From NCBI GenBank assembly GCA_016716135.1, contig JADJWX010000005.1, positions 372,001 through 436,000 of the forward strand: 64,000 bases of DNA, given 5' to 3'. This document shows positions 24,468 to 34,615 of this stretch, one piece after another. The notes under the pieces were generated by a model. The model worked only from the letters and a program-made list of their open reading frames with translations. It was not told the DNA's origin and did no database searches. The translations under genes were made by a program, and so were the position numbers. The stretch comes from Lewinellaceae bacterium (GTDB lineage: Bacteria; Bacteroidota; Bacteroidia; Chitinophagales; Saprospiraceae). Numbering within the stretch: the stretch's first letter is position 1; the number at the start of each line of letters is the position of its first letter.

Positions 24468-27400
24468 TTATTCCACAACTATAATTTTCCCGGTAAACAC
24501 CCGCCCCTGCGCATCGCCGATCCGGAACACATACCAACCCTCGGGCAAGCCTTCGCGCCGAAACTGGAAGGACTGCCCCGAAAACCGGGCTGCTTGCACG
24601 AGCCGCCCGTTGGCGTTGAACAGTTCGAAACGCTTTTCACCGCCGATGTACTCCAGGGCACGGAAGGTGGCCGCGTCGCTGGTGGGGTTGCCGGCAAGTT
24701 GCCAGAGCCGGTCGAAGGGTTGCGGGGCATCTACCCGGACGGTCAGGTGGCCAATCCGGTGCACCACGGTATTCGTCACGATCGGCGGGTTAAAATCAAA
24801 AATGATCGAGGCCGTATTTTCCAATGGTGTACCGGGCGGCAGGTCGGGCAATTGATCGATGCTAAAGCTGAAAAATCCGTGCGAGGCCGGCTCATTAATA
24901 CCTGTATGCGGTAGGGCAATCGGGAAAAACAGCACCTCCAGGGTATTGCCACGAATTTCCCAGGTGCAAGTGTGCGAGGCATAGCCTGGCCGGAAACTGT
25001 TGATATCCAAAGTTGGCGGCAATACATCGCGGAGCAGCACCCGGAAAGCTGTGTCGGTGCCGGTGTTTTGAAAATCGATCGTGTAGTCCAATGGCCGGTT
25101 GGCATCGAGCAAATGATCGGGACCGGCGCCGGTAGGGATGGCTGTTTTTTGGTTGGGGTCGAAGGAACCGATCACCTGCCGGCAACCAAAATCGACATTC
25201 AGGGAACCCTTGTCCTGCCAAAAAGCATTGATCAACCCCGGGGTCATGGCGCCGCAATTTTCGATGGCGGTGGCAGTGAGGCTTCCATCGTCAAATTTTG
25301 TCGCCTCCATGCGATAGGTAGCCCCGTCGGTGGGCAGGCTCAGGGTCAGGCTTTCCCCGGCTGGCAGGCTGAAATTGGCTGTTTTAACGGGGGTTTCATT
25401 TTGGTAAATGAGGTATTGATGCTGGTTTTGGGTAGGCGCATCGCCAATGTTTTTCAAAATAAACCGAACGCTGTCGCCGGTGCATTCCGTCGCTAATTTT
25501 ATTTCAGAAAAAGGCGGCAGTGTGGTCGTACAGGCATTGTTCAAAGAAGCAGCAGCCTCGACGCACAGCGTTTGGTTTAGCAAAAAGGCATCGCAACTGG
25601 TGCCGACTTTCATGCGAACGACAGCCGTATGAAACGGCGCCAAATTGCCCATATCAAAAAACAAGCTGTCGCCATTTTGCGCAGCAACCGGGGGTATGGC
25701 AGATTTCAGGTCCAGCTCCGGGGGCAATACCACGGCTACCCGCACGTTTTCCGCATCGATCGTGCCCGTATTTTGCGTAAAAACGGCTATGTCGGAATTT
25801 ACCAGGCAACCCCGGAAGTGGCCGGGCAAGCCGAGTGACACCCGCAACTCCGGGCAATTGTTCAGCGGCGTCAAAAGCAAGGTCGCCAGCACGGTATCCG
25901 GCATTCCACCGGGCGAAACGACCAGCGGCTCCTGGCAGACCGCCCAGTGCTGGTTGGGGAATTGCGGCAATTCCAACGAAAACGATCCGGTTTGCAGGTA
26001 CGAAAAATTGGATACCCCGGAACTATCGGTGGGTCGCGTGGTCATTTGTGCGCTGCCGCTCAGTTTGACCTGAATAGCTGCCACCGGTGTGTCGGAGGCG
26101 TCGGGCAGACAATTCCCGTCGTTATCGATGCGGACGACAGCCTGAACGGGCTTGTTCTGACAGCCTGCTTTAATCTCCGCTTCCGAGTTGCAACCGGGCG
26201 CGTTGTCCATGATGTAGGTCGACACATTTCCATAGATCAGCTGGTTGCAAATGGCAAAAATGGAGCAGTCGGACAACTGGGCATTTCCTGTAATCTGCAA
26301 GTCGCCCCCGAGCGTGCCAAGGCTTTCCAGGGCGTCCAGGCTCAATAAATTTTCATTGCCGTCGATATGTAGTTTTCCGCCGATACTGCCCAACTGCCCC
26401 AAGCCGTCCAAACTTGTCAATTGAGGATTGAGCACCAGGAAAAAATCACCGCCGACAGATTTCAGTTTGTTTAGTTCGGCAAGGCTGCCCAAAAGCGGGT
26501 TAAAAGCAAAAGAAACATTGCCGCCTACCGAATTGACAGGCCCTAAACCGGCAAGGCTGGCGAGGACTGCGTTGAAACCGATCTGGAAAGATCCCCCTAC
26601 AGCGCTTAGGTTTTCCAGGCCGTTCAGGCTGGCAAGGGAAGCGTTGCCTGAAATTACAAAATCGCCATCCACAGCTTTCACCTGACTCAAACTGCTGAGG
26701 TCGGTCAGGGCGCTGTTGTTGTTAATCCACAGGGTGGACAATTTGTCCGGACTGTTTTCCAGGCCGTTTACGTTGGGCAAAGCATTGTTTTCCTCCAGGT
26801 AAAGCCCGCCCAGATCGTTGAGATTTTTAAGCGCGCCGAGGCTGACCAATTCCGGGTTTTGGGTGATTTTCAGCGTTCCACCCACCGAGGTGATATTTTC
26901 CAGGCCACTCAGATCCGTCAGCATGAAATTTTCCTGAATGGACAGATCCTGACCCACACGGCTCAGTTGATCCAGACCGGTCAAATCGATCAGCATGGGA
27001 TTTGATTGGATGAACACGTTTTCGCCGACAACACGAAGATTTCCCAGTCCGGTTAAACTGTTCAACTGTGGGTTGAATTGAATAGTCAGCGCACCGGCAG
27101 AATCAAGCTGCGTCAGCGCGCTGATGTCGGATAACGAAGCATTGCCCCAAAGAGATAATTTGCCTGCCGTCGTCAGATTTTCCAGGCCAGTTAAATTGCC
27201 CAGCGCGCCGTTTTGATGAATACTCAGGTAGCCATCCACGGTTGTCAGGCTGTTTAATCCACCCAGATGGAGTAGTTTGTCGTTATTTAAAACATCAAAA
27301 TGCCCGGTTACCGTGGCCAGATTTCCCAGTCCGCTCAGGGTTTTCAGCGACGGGTTATCGATTATTGATATTGTGCCATCGCAATGCAACAGATTATCCA

Positions 27401-30400
27401 GGCCCGACAGGTTAACCAGGTCATAGTTGGTGCGCAGGTACATGCCGCGGATGGAATGGAGCTGTTCCAGGCCGTGTAGCGATTTCAAGCCGGCATAAGA
27501 AATTTCCAGTGACCCGCCTACGGCAAAAAGGCTGTCCAGGCCACTCAGGTTTTGCGTTTCCAAGCCGGTTATCCAAAGGTTGCCGCTCGTTGCTTTCAAC
27601 TGCTTCAAGCCGTTGAGGTTGGTTATATCTGTTCCAAATTGCGACCCGATAGTCACTGTACCATCGATGATCGCACAACCCGGATAAAGGATTTGGAAGT
27701 CATCCACATCTGCCTGCGTGGGAAAGGCATAGCCCCCCGGCAGACAGCTGTAGCCCTGCCCTTTCAGTTCGCCAATGGTATGGGCTACTGTGTTGGTTTG
27801 CAGGGGCAGGTTGTAGTCGAACAGGATGCTTGCCTCATTGTAGAGGTTATATCCATCGGGCAGGTCGGGCTTTTGTGCGATAGAAAAGCTGAAAAAACCA
27901 CGCGAAGCATCCGGGTTGGCGCCGGCGCCCGGCAAGTTGATGGCGTCGAAGTTAACTTCCAGCACATTGGCAGCGCGAATTTGCCAGGTGAAGGGGTGCG
28001 ATGCCGCAACGGGTTGGAAGGTGTTGATATCCAGGTCCGCCGGCAACACATCGCGCAGCCGCACCCGGGTTGCCGTGTCTGAACTGGTATTTTGAAAACT
28101 GATCGTGTACTCCAGCGGTCGGTTGGGCGGCAGCAGGAGTTCCGGGCCCGCGCCTGACGGAATAGCGGTTTTGCGGTTGGAAACCAGGGCGCCGGCCAGT
28201 TGGCGGCATTCGAAGTCGTAGGCCGCCGGCCCCTGGTCCTGCCAGATCGCCGTAACCCATCCCGGTGTCAGGCCGCCGCAGCCTTCCTTCGAAATGGCGG
28301 TCTTCGTGCCGTCGTCGAGTTTGGTGGCTTCCATGCGGTAGGTGGCACTGTCGGCCGGCACAGACACCAGGAGCGATTCCTGTGCGTCCAGGCTAAATGG
28401 CACGGGCGTTCCGCGCTGTTGATTCCGGATGATGACGTATTCGTGCGGACCCTGCGTCGGGGCATTGCCAATGTTTTTGAGGGTAAAGCGCAGGCTGTCT
28501 CCGGCACATTGCGCCGACAATTTTATGTCGGAAAACGGCTGGGCAACTGTACAGGGATTCTCCGGTGCGGCAAAAGCTTCGAGGCAAAGCGCCTGTCCGG
28601 ATTCAAGGCCGCTGCAAGCTGTTTTTACCTGCATTTGCACGGTAGCCGCAGCGAAGGGAGGCAGGTCGCCCAGGTTGAAAAAAAGCGTATCGCCGGTTTG
28701 ACCGGACGGCTGTGGCACGGCACTCACCAGCTGCAAACCGGCGGGCATCAACACGGCTGCTTTAGCCCCCTGCGCGACAACAGTACCTGTATTTCGGGTG
28801 CTGACAAACACGGCGGAAGCCACGGAGCAATCGCCGAAGGTTGCCGGAAGACCGATCTCCACCGATAGGTCGGGGCATTGGGTGAGCGGCTGCAGCAGGA
28901 AAGTCACCGGAACGGAGTCGACAAAATTGGAAAGGTCGAAGAGCATGGAGTCCTGACAAACCGCCCAGTTTTGCGTCGGGAATTGCGGCAAATCAAGTGC
29001 GAAATACAGATCATTGAAGACATCCAGGTTCATGGCGCCACTGCCGTCAGTTTCGCGGATCAGGAGTTGATTGGCGCCCGAAAGCCGTACCTGCACGCCT
29101 GCCGCCGGTGTATCGGTGCTGTCGGGCAGGCAATCCCCGTTGACATCGTGCAGCACCCGCACGGTTGCGGAAAGCGCGGGGCAGCGGTCGAACACTTCAA
29201 ATTCGGAATTGCAACCGGGCGCGTTGTTTTCAATAATCAGGTCCGGTTTGTGACTAAAATAGGTGCAAAAAGGCTCGATCGTGCAGTCGGACAGATTGGG
29301 GTTGCCCGAAATGACGATTTCTCCGCCGACCACCGTGAGCCCGTCCAGCCCATTCAAACTGGTCAGCACCGGGTTGTCGCGTATCCAGACCTGTTGGGTT
29401 ACCACGGAAATTTTTTCCAGGCCGGTCAGGCTCGTCAACGCATAGTTGTTTTTCAATTGAAGGATACCATGGATCGTATCGAGTTTTTCCAGGCCGACTA
29501 AATTTTTAAGCCCTGGCATATCTGCCAGCCCAAGCGTGCCGCCGAGATAGCTCAGATTGCTTAATCCCTGCAAATTTTTCAGCGGACCGACGAAATACAG
29601 ACTTAGCCCCTGTTTAATGCTGGCCAGCTGTTCCAGGCCATGCAGGCTGGTCAGCGGCAGCAGTGCAAGGGTGAACTTGCCGTCTACGGATTGCAACGAA
29701 CTCAGGGGTTCCAGGCTACCCAGGGGGTTCTGTGAAATCTCGAGATAGCCACCCACGTGCGCCAGGTTTTCCAGGCCGGTCAGACTGGCCAGGTTTTCGT
29801 TTTCGATGATTTGCAGATTGCCGGGGATATTGCTCAGTTTGTTCAGGCCTGCCAAACTCGGCAAACTGTAATTCAGGAAAACCTTCACGTGACTTCCTAC
29901 CGAGCTGAGGTTCTGCAACCCGTGGAGGCTTTTCAGGTCGCGGTTGCCTTGCAGTTCGACGAATCCGCCTACGGAAGTCAGATTTTCCAGGCCGGAGAGT
30001 GCGGTCAGGTTATCGTTGCCATAGAGAAACAAGCTGCCGCCGATGGCAGTCAGTTTGTTCAAGCCATTCAGGTTGGGCAGCGATGTGTGGCCTGAAATAA
30101 CCAATTTACCACCGATATTGATGAGCTTGTCCAGGCCATTCAGGCTGGTTAGTTCATAATTGTTGTAAAGGACCAAATCGCCCCCGATGGAGGTGATAGC
30201 GCTGAGTCCGTTCAGGTTTTCAATTTCCCATCCTTGTATTTCTACATTGCCGTCGATGACCGTGCAATTGGGATTGTTGATCGGGAAATTGTCAATGTCT
30301 TGCTGCGTTCCGAAGGATATGCCGTCGGGAAAGCAAGGTTGGCCTTGTACATGGAAGGCCAGCAGCAAGGAAAGGGAGGTAAATACCAGTAATTTTCTCA

Positions 30401-30401
30401 T
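24468..30401 (-). CDS. Giant exported leucine-rich-repeat protein with duplicated halves and T9SS sorting domain
   Basis: A 1977-residue surface or secreted protein. After the signal peptide (KLLVFTSLSLLLAFHVQGQ) two similar halves follow. Half 1 (residues about 20-880) and half 2 (about 881-1890) each begin with Cys-Pro-rich 'FxTQxDxDxF' and 'CxxIDGxVxI', then a block of 23-24-residue LRRs of the form LSGLENLTSVGGxLxIxxNxxL, then a Cys-rich cap (SDCTIEPFC..., LSDCSIFAIC...), a GDCLPDSxDTP linker, and two to three Ig-like domains ending in NTGTDTAFRVLLRDVLPP. After half 2 comes a C-terminal T9SS type A sorting domain (about 1895-1977; FELFNANGRLVQAA, LPEGWYVFRIGD). The start is the ATG at 30401; the upstream alternative lengthens the leader. 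The frame is completely open over 5.9 kb. Confidence 0.9.
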   Translation of the reverse strand: MRKLLVFTSLSLLLAFHVQGQPCFPDGISFGTQQDIDNFPINNPNCTVIDGNVEIQGWEIENLNGLSAITSIGGDLVLYNNYELTSLNGLDKLINIGGKLVISGHTSLPNLNGLNKLTAIGGSLFLYGNDNLTALSGLENLTSVGGFVELQGNRDLKSLHGLQNLSSVGSHVKVFLNYSLPSLAGLNKLSNIPGNLQIIENENLASLTGLENLAHVGGYLEISQNPLGSLEPLSSLQSVDGKFTLALLPLTSLHGLEQLASIKQGLSLYFVGPLKNLQGLSNLSYLGGTLGLADMPGLKNLVGLEKLDTIHGILQLKNNYALTSLTGLEKISVVTQQVWIRDNPVLTSLNGLDGLTVVGGEIVISGNPNLSDCTIEPFCTYFSHKPDLIIENNAPGCNSEFEVFDRCPALSATVRVLHDVNGDCLPDSTDTPAAGVQVRLSGANQLLIRETDGSGAMNLDVFNDLYFALDLPQFPTQNWAVCQDSMLFDLSNFVDSVPVTFLLQPLTQCPDLSVEIGLPATFGDCSVASAVFVSTRNTGTVVAQGAKAAVLMPAGLQLVSAVPQPSGQTGDTLFFNLGDLPPFAAATVQMQVKTACSGLESGQALCLEAFAAPENPCTVAQPFSDIKLSAQCAGDSLRFTLKNIGNAPTQGPHEYVIIRNQQRGTPVPFSLDAQESLLVSVPADSATYRMEATKLDDGTKTAISKEGCGGLTPGWVTAIWQDQGPAAYDFECRQLAGALVSNRKTAIPSGAGPELLLPPNRPLEYTISFQNTSSDTATRVRLRDVLPADLDINTFQPVAASHPFTWQIRAANVLEVNFDAINLPGAGANPDASRGFFSFSIAQKPDLPDGYNLYNEASILFDYNLPLQTNTVAHTIGELKGQGYSCLPGGYAFPTQADVDDFQILYPGCAIIDGTVTIGSQFGTDITNLNGLKQLKATSGNLWITGLETQNLSGLDSLFAVGGSLEISYAGLKSLHGLEQLHSIRGMYLRTNYDLVNLSGLDNLLHCDGTISIIDNPSLKTLSGLGNLATVTGHFDVLNNDKLLHLGGLNSLTTVDGYLSIHQNGALGNLTGLENLTTAGKLSLWGNASLSDISALTQLDSAGALTIQFNPQLNSLTGLGNLRVVGENVFIQSNPMLIDLTGLDQLSRVGQDLSIQENFMLTDLSGLENITSVGGTLKITQNPELVSLGALKNLNDLGGLYLEENNALPNVNGLENSPDKLSTLWINNNSALTDLSSLSQVKAVDGDFVISGNASLASLNGLENLSAVGGSFQIGFNAVLASLAGLGPVNSVGGNVSFAFNPLLGSLAELNKLKSVGGDFFLVLNPQLTSLDGLGQLGSIGGKLHIDGNENLLSLDALESLGTLGGDLQITGNAQLSDCSIFAICNQLIYGNVSTYIMDNAPGCNSEAEIKAGCQNKPVQAVVRIDNDGNCLPDASDTPVAAIQVKLSGSAQMTTRPTDSSGVSNFSYLQTGSFSLELPQFPNQHWAVCQEPLVVSPGGMPDTVLATLLLTPLNNCPELRVSLGLPGHFRGCLVNSDIAVFTQNTGTIDAENVRVAVVLPPELDLKSAIPPVAAQNGDSLFFDMGNLAPFHTAVVRMKVGTSCDAFLLNQTLCVEAAASLNNACTTTLPPFSEIKLATECTGDSVRFILKNIGDAPTQNQHQYLIYQNETPVKTANFSLPAGESLTLSLPTDGATYRMEATKFDDGSLTATAIENCGAMTPGLINAFWQDKGSLNVDFGCRQVIGSFDPNQKTAIPTGAGPDHLLDANRPLDYTIDFQNTGTDTAFRVLLRDVLPPTLDINSFRPGYASHTCTWEIRGNTLEVLFFPIALPHTGINEPASHGFFSFSIDQLPDLPPGTPLENTASIIFDFNPPIVTNTVVHRIGHLTVRVDAPQPFDRLWQLAGNPTSDAATFRALEYIGGEKRFELFNANGRLVQAARFSGQSFQFRREGLPEGWYVFRIGDAQGRVFTGKIIVVE

Positions 30402-30629
30402 AAGTGGAATCCGTCTTTTTCCGGGCAAAAATTCGGGCCGCCCTGCCGCGACATACGTACTGGCTCGGGCGGCCCGGTTCGTCTGCGCCCGGCGGTCTAT
30501 GGCCGGGCTTCATTTGGTTTCAATATCTTGTGATGAACCCTGATCTGGCGGAGATACCTGGATTGGAGGAGGTGCTTAACTGTATTGTTAGGTAAAAGGG
30601 AAAATGGTTACCGGTCGTTTGACTCTTTT

Positions 30630-31628
30630 TTATTGTTTCACAAATTTCTCCATCGCCAGCACCTTGCCTTCCTCCAGTACCTGCAGGAAGTACAAGCCAT
30701 TGGGTAAGCTGTCGGCTAGAACTGTCTGTCGTACACTGCCCGCTTCAGTTATCGCTTCTAACGCCAATCGCTCGGTTATGTCGATGATCCGGAACGCCAT
30801 GCCTGGAGAAGCGGGTTGCGGCAGTTCGACGGTGAAGGCGCCGGTGTTGGGGTTGGGGAAGATGTGTAAGTTTATTGCCTGCGGGCCGCTGGCTCCTTTG
30901 GTACCACTGGACTCGCATTCCATTTCCGACAATACCGTAACCGGTAGCATGCTTGAGGTATATATGCCGCCCGGCGTACTTACCTGCACACGGTACTTCC
31001 CTGTTTCCTTGGTTAGTAAACTGGCGGATCCAGCGCCCGGAATGGTTGCAAGGTCCTTTTGCCATTGAAAACCAGCCCCGTCCAACGTAGTACAGGTCAT
31101 GGTTACAGAATCACCCGGGCAAATGGCAAGGAGATTGTCTGAAGTAAGCGTGATCGCCCGGTGAAAAACGAGCTCCGGCAAACCGGAAACCGTGGCTTCA
31201 GCCCTTGTCAGGGAAATGGTGTCAAGTGTCTGGTTCAATGGGGAGAACGTCACAGCGTTGCAGGCTATATTTCCCGTAGGGGTGACCAGAGCAATCTTTT
31301 TATCAGCCGTGACTTCATAGACAATAAATACCAAATCGGGCCGGTCTCCCGGTTGATGCACATATAGAAGATGCCTGTCCCACTTGATTTTGTCACGATC
31401 GACGATATACTTTGTCAGGTCGCCATTTGATACGACATTTTTGTAAACTGACGTATCGTCCAGAAAGGCTTCTATCTGTAAACTGGCTTGCCCGGCTGCA
31501 ATTATTTCAGATTCAAAGGTATCGGCGGTTATTTGTCGGAGGGCACAACTGCCAAGCAGGCTGCTCGGTACCATCCGGGGATTCACCGAAATAGGCATGT
31601 GTGACGGACGCTCCCGGCATGCTGGCAA
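30630..31628 (-). CDS. C-terminal piece of a frameshifted T9SS cargo protein
   Basis: From about residue 20 of this frame (RQITADTFESEIIAAGQASL) it continues the upstream piece (31513-33054); the stretch before that is out-of-frame reading. It contains an Ig-like segment (ICPGDSVTMTCTTLDGAGFQ...GKYRVQVSTPGGIYTS) and a C-terminal T9SS type A sorting domain (LHIFPNPNTGAFTVELPQP, ADSLPNGLYFLQVLEEGKVL). No signal peptide occurs here, confirming it is not an independent gene. The likely junction is at GGG 31541-31543 (plus strand), where one extra base shifts the frame. Confidence 0.75.
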   Translation of the reverse strand: MPACRERPSHMPISVNPRMVPSSLLGSCALRQITADTFESEIIAAGQASLQIEAFLDDTSVYKNVVSNGDLTKYIVDRDKIKWDRHLLYVHQPGDRPDLVFIVYEVTADKKIALVTPTGNIACNAVTFSPLNQTLDTISLTRAEATVSGLPELVFHRAITLTSDNLLAICPGDSVTMTCTTLDGAGFQWQKDLATIPGAGSASLLTKETGKYRVQVSTPGGIYTSSMLPVTVLSEMECESSGTKGASGPQAINLHIFPNPNTGAFTVELPQPASPGMAFRIIDITERLALEAITEAGSVRQTVLADSLPNGLYFLQVLEEGKVLAMEKFVKQ

Positions 31629-33054
31629 AGGAATACCACAGGTCGTAACTCAATGCGCCGGTCAGGTCTGTTTGAACTGTAAACGGATCCGTTGAAGCAC
31701 CCAGGGTAGAAATGACCATCGAATCACCGCTCAGTTCCAGGTTAACATCGTCCTGGGTTTCATAAGTCAATCCGTCAAAGATTACTTTGGGTGCATTGCA
31801 GGCCCATCTTACTGTCCACTTTTCGTCTAATCCATCGGCGCCGCCGGTTTCGGTGGGCAGGGTGGTATCCATAAAATCCAGATCCACGGATTCGGGAAAA
31901 GGGGTATAAGGTACCAGTGCCACAAAGGTGTCCCTAACACAGTATTGGAGTAAGTCCGGGCCGGAAAATGCCATAAACCCGTCGCTCATGCCCGGGCTGT
32001 TTGGATGACCGGTGCGGCCGTCGACGTAAGCAATGTCATCGTGTGGCAATACCGCAATAGAACCGCCGGAATAACTTGTTTCGTTGTAGGCATAATACCG
32101 GGCCCAGGTCAAAACGGGTGTGCTGGTTCCCCCGCCATCGTTAATTTTCAGAATTACCGCCCGGTTAATGCCATTAAATGATCCCGTACCCACCGCGTAA
32201 ATAGCGCCCGCCGAGTTGACCGCTACCTGACTGAGTGTGTTCAGGCCAACGACGTAAACCGACCATTTTGGGAACAGGTTTGCATCCAAACGGATCAAGC
32301 CAGGGGCGCCGCCAGCCGGCAAGGGATCGCCGGCGAGCAGCAGGTCGCTACCAGCCGATGCGACGCTGGTAAATGCCGAAAGCGCCGGCTCACGGATACT
32401 GTTTTTAAAACTCAGGCTGTTGTCGAGTTGGAACATTACGGCAGCACTGCCGTCATATCCGGCCATAAGGATGTCGCCGCCGGGCGCCAGCACTTCGATG
32501 TCGTTATAAAAACCGTTGTCCCCGGTATTGCCATACAGGTAGCCATTATTGATGGCGCCGTTGGCGGCAACATTAAGCAGGATCACATCATTCGCCCGCC
32601 CCGGGCTGTTCAGGTATCCAACGGCCGACATGGTCCCGTTCGGGTTGGGGGCAATGAAGGTAAACCCCTCGTTATCGCCAACATTATATGTCTTGACAAG
32701 TGCCAAAGAGCCGTTTGGCGATACTGTGCCGAGCAGGCTCTGGTTGGCACTGGTAAAAGGAAGCGTAAATCCCACTACCATGAGCTGACCATTGGAATTT
32801 GGTATGAGGGCGCCATCGGTCAATACCGAAGGGGCAGCAAACTTGCGCGTCCAAAGGAGCGTACCCGCATGATTAATCCGGGATACCGTCGCATGGCCGT
32901 CGTCACCGCCGAGTACATAAAATTCATTCCCGTCGCGTATGACTTTATTGAAATAATTGTTCTGGTTGTCGCCGTACAGGCGTTGGAATTGAGCGATTGC
33001 CGGTGTCGCTATTGAGAAAAACAGGACGCTTGCCCAAAGCCATAGGATAGGCAA
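31513..33054 (-). CDS. N-terminal piece of the same T9SS cargo protein (repeat-rich, possible beta-propeller)
   Basis: The frame opens with a TTG at 33054 and reads PILWLWASVLFFSIATPAIAQ, a signal peptide missing its basic start. Just upstream an ATG at 33070 (MLFRK...) lies one frame off, and removing one T from TTTTT at 33055-33059 yields MLFRKLPILWLWASVLFF, a textbook signal peptide. The mature part has repeated strands with Trp/Gly (NYFNKVIRDGNEFYVLGGDD; YGNTGDNGFYNDIEVLAPGG) that look like a beta-propeller or 'delta-60'-type repeats, then a DALQKxxxEW-free spacer. With the 31541 shift this gene has two frame breaks. Real full span is about 30630-33070. Function unknown; the sorting domain implies export by T9SS. 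Confidence 0.7.
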   Translation of the reverse strand: MPILWLWASVLFFSIATPAIAQFQRLYGDNQNNYFNKVIRDGNEFYVLGGDDGHATVSRINHAGTLLWTRKFAAPSVLTDGALIPNSNGQLMVVGFTLPFTSANQSLLGTVSPNGSLALVKTYNVGDNEGFTFIAPNPNGTMSAVGYLNSPGRANDVILLNVAANGAINNGYLYGNTGDNGFYNDIEVLAPGGDILMAGYDGSAAVMFQLDNSLSFKNSIREPALSAFTSVASAGSDLLLAGDPLPAGGAPGLIRLDANLFPKWSVYVVGLNTLSQVAVNSAGAIYAVGTGSFNGINRAVILKINDGGGTSTPVLTWARYYAYNETSYSGGSIAVLPHDDIAYVDGRTGHPNSPGMSDGFMAFSGPDLLQYCVRDTFVALVPYTPFPESVDLDFMDTTLPTETGGADGLDEKWTVRWACNAPKVIFDGLTYETQDDVNLELSGDSMVISTLGASTDPFTVQTDLTGALSYDLWYSFASMPGASVTHAYFGESPDGTEQPAWQLCPPTNNRRYL

Positions 33055-33154
33055 TTTTTCGGAACAGCATGCTTGTAGTGATCATGATTTAGTTTTATGG
33101 ATTCGACATAAATAGGATTTGCTTGAAGAGATTTCTCCCTACTCCACCACCAAC

Positions 33155-34615
33155 TTAGCCGCCCGGTACAACCGCCCTCCTTCCTGCACCTGCACAAAAA
33201 ACATCCCCTGAGGGCAGTTCATCCACCGAAATGGTCAGCTGCATAGCCGCATCCGGCACTTTGATCGTGCGAACCAACCGGCCCGCCAGATCCACGATGT
33301 TCAGATTTGCATTTACGGGTGATTCGCCCAGCCATTCCACGGTGATGACATCGGAAGCCGGGTTGGGGTAAACGCGCAGCGGTATTTGCCCTTCGGTAAA
33401 TAATTCTTCAACACTGACGAAAGTCCGCCGGCAAGGATTGGAATAACATTCCCCCAGCTTGAAGGTGTCGCGTTTGATGCAGCCGTAACAGTCGGATTCC
33501 AGGATGTAACAGCCGCCGTAGTTGGTCGTCCAGGTGGGCCCGGGCCCGAGCGGGGTTTCGGTTTGGCTGATCGGGTCATAATAGAACCAGGAGAACGTGC
33601 AAATGTCGGGGCATGGATCATCCGGCGGGAGCACCATCTGGGCCATCAAAGTGACGGGTACGCTGTCGCATACGAAGCAGGGACCCATCACCAGTGGCTC
33701 GCAGGATTGCCGGAAGGAGATCGGATAAGTGGTGACCGCTTCGCCCGGACAACAGTCGGCCTTCAACACCGCGAAGTAGCTGCCGTACAGGGGTAGCGTG
33801 GTGTAATGAAAAGTCGCCAGGTTAGGCGGCGTCACGTTGGGCGTCGTGCCGATGTAGAAACCGTTCTGGTACCAATCAACGGTGTACGTACAAGTACAGG
33901 CTGTGCCGCAGCCCTCAATTTTACAGGGTTCGATGTCGAGCGTTAAATCGACATATTGTTCCACGCAAGGATCGGCGCTGGCGGAAAAGTTGAGGTAAGC
34001 CAGCGGCGCTTTGTACTCCACCAGCAGTTGCTCCTGCCTGGGCGGGCAACAGTCGTTGGCGGCTATCACGGAGAAATAATAGGATTGGTTGAGCTGGCCG
34101 GTATTGAGACTGCCGTTGGCAGTGCCGGCATCGTTCAGTTGCACGGGCGGCCCGCCAATGCAGTCTTGCTGGTACCAATCCCAGGTCTGTGGACTGCCGA
34201 TGCAGGTTGGCGTAAATTTCAGGGTGGCATCCTGGTTTGTCGCACAGAGGAAGGGCGGTTCCGGCGGGTCCATAGTCAGGACACCGATCGGAGCCAGGCC
34301 GCTGTACAGCCGGATGCGGGCCTGGCAGGTATGTACCCCGCAGGCGTCGGTGATCTTGACGGTGTAAAAGGTATCCTCGTAGCACAGCTGGTCGTTTTGC
34401 ATGCTGAAACCCTGAACAGGGTTAAAAGTCAGGCCGCCCGTTTGAACCAGGCTGCCCTGCGGGTCAAACCATTCGATGTTCGTTACCGGGCAGGCGACCG
34501 CCGGCGTGTTGATGGTCAGCGTGAGTTGGGTGGGCACGACGGGCGTGCCGGTGTAGCAAAAACTTTTGGTCGTTGAGCGAGCAGCTGCTGGCCTGACAGA
34601 TCGTGATCGTAGCAA
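33155..34615 (-). CDS. C-terminal piece of a frameshifted PKD-type cargo protein
   Basis: Useful reading starts near 34560 (CYTGTPVVPTQLTLTINTPA). The sequence is Cys-rich and repetitive, with several Ig/PKD-like units containing Cys pairs (CTCTYTVDWYQNGFYIGTTP; CDSVPVTLMAQMVLPPDDPC). It ends in VYPNPASDVITVEWLGESPV and DLAGRLVRTIKVPDAAM, the start of a T9SS type A sorting domain, but the last 15 or so residues are garbled. Removing one C from CCCC at 33205-33208 (plus strand) restores SGMFFVQVQEGGRLYRAAKL and a stop at 33139-33141, so the true 3' end is 33139. Confidence 0.75.
   Translation of the reverse strand: MLRSRSVRPAAARSTTKSFCYTGTPVVPTQLTLTINTPAVACPVTNIEWFDPQGSLVQTGGLTFNPVQGFSMQNDQLCYEDTFYTVKITDACGVHTCQARIRLYSGLAPIGVLTMDPPEPPFLCATNQDATLKFTPTCIGSPQTWDWYQQDCIGGPPVQLNDAGTANGSLNTGQLNQSYYFSVIAANDCCPPRQEQLLVEYKAPLAYLNFSASADPCVEQYVDLTLDIEPCKIEGCGTACTCTYTVDWYQNGFYIGTTPNVTPPNLATFHYTTLPLYGSYFAVLKADCCPGEAVTTYPISFRQSCEPLVMGPCFVCDSVPVTLMAQMVLPPDDPCPDICTFSWFYYDPISQTETPLGPGPTWTTNYGGCYILESDCYGCIKRDTFKLGECYSNPCRRTFVSVEELFTEGQIPLRVYPNPASDVITVEWLGESPVNANLNIVDLAGRLVRTIKVPDAAMQLTISVDELPSGDVFCAGAGRRAVVPGG

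Noticed and set aside
26200..30350. Regularly spaced repeats in the LRR region as a CRISPR-like or satellite array
   Set aside because: The periodicity of about 70 bp is explained by 23-24-residue LRR codons, and the units diverge as coding repeats do.
3997..34567. Phase variation by slipped-strand mispairing in the broken genes
   Set aside because: The runs are only 3-5 bases long, too short for usual phase-variable tracts, and one lies in rpsA, which cannot be switched off.
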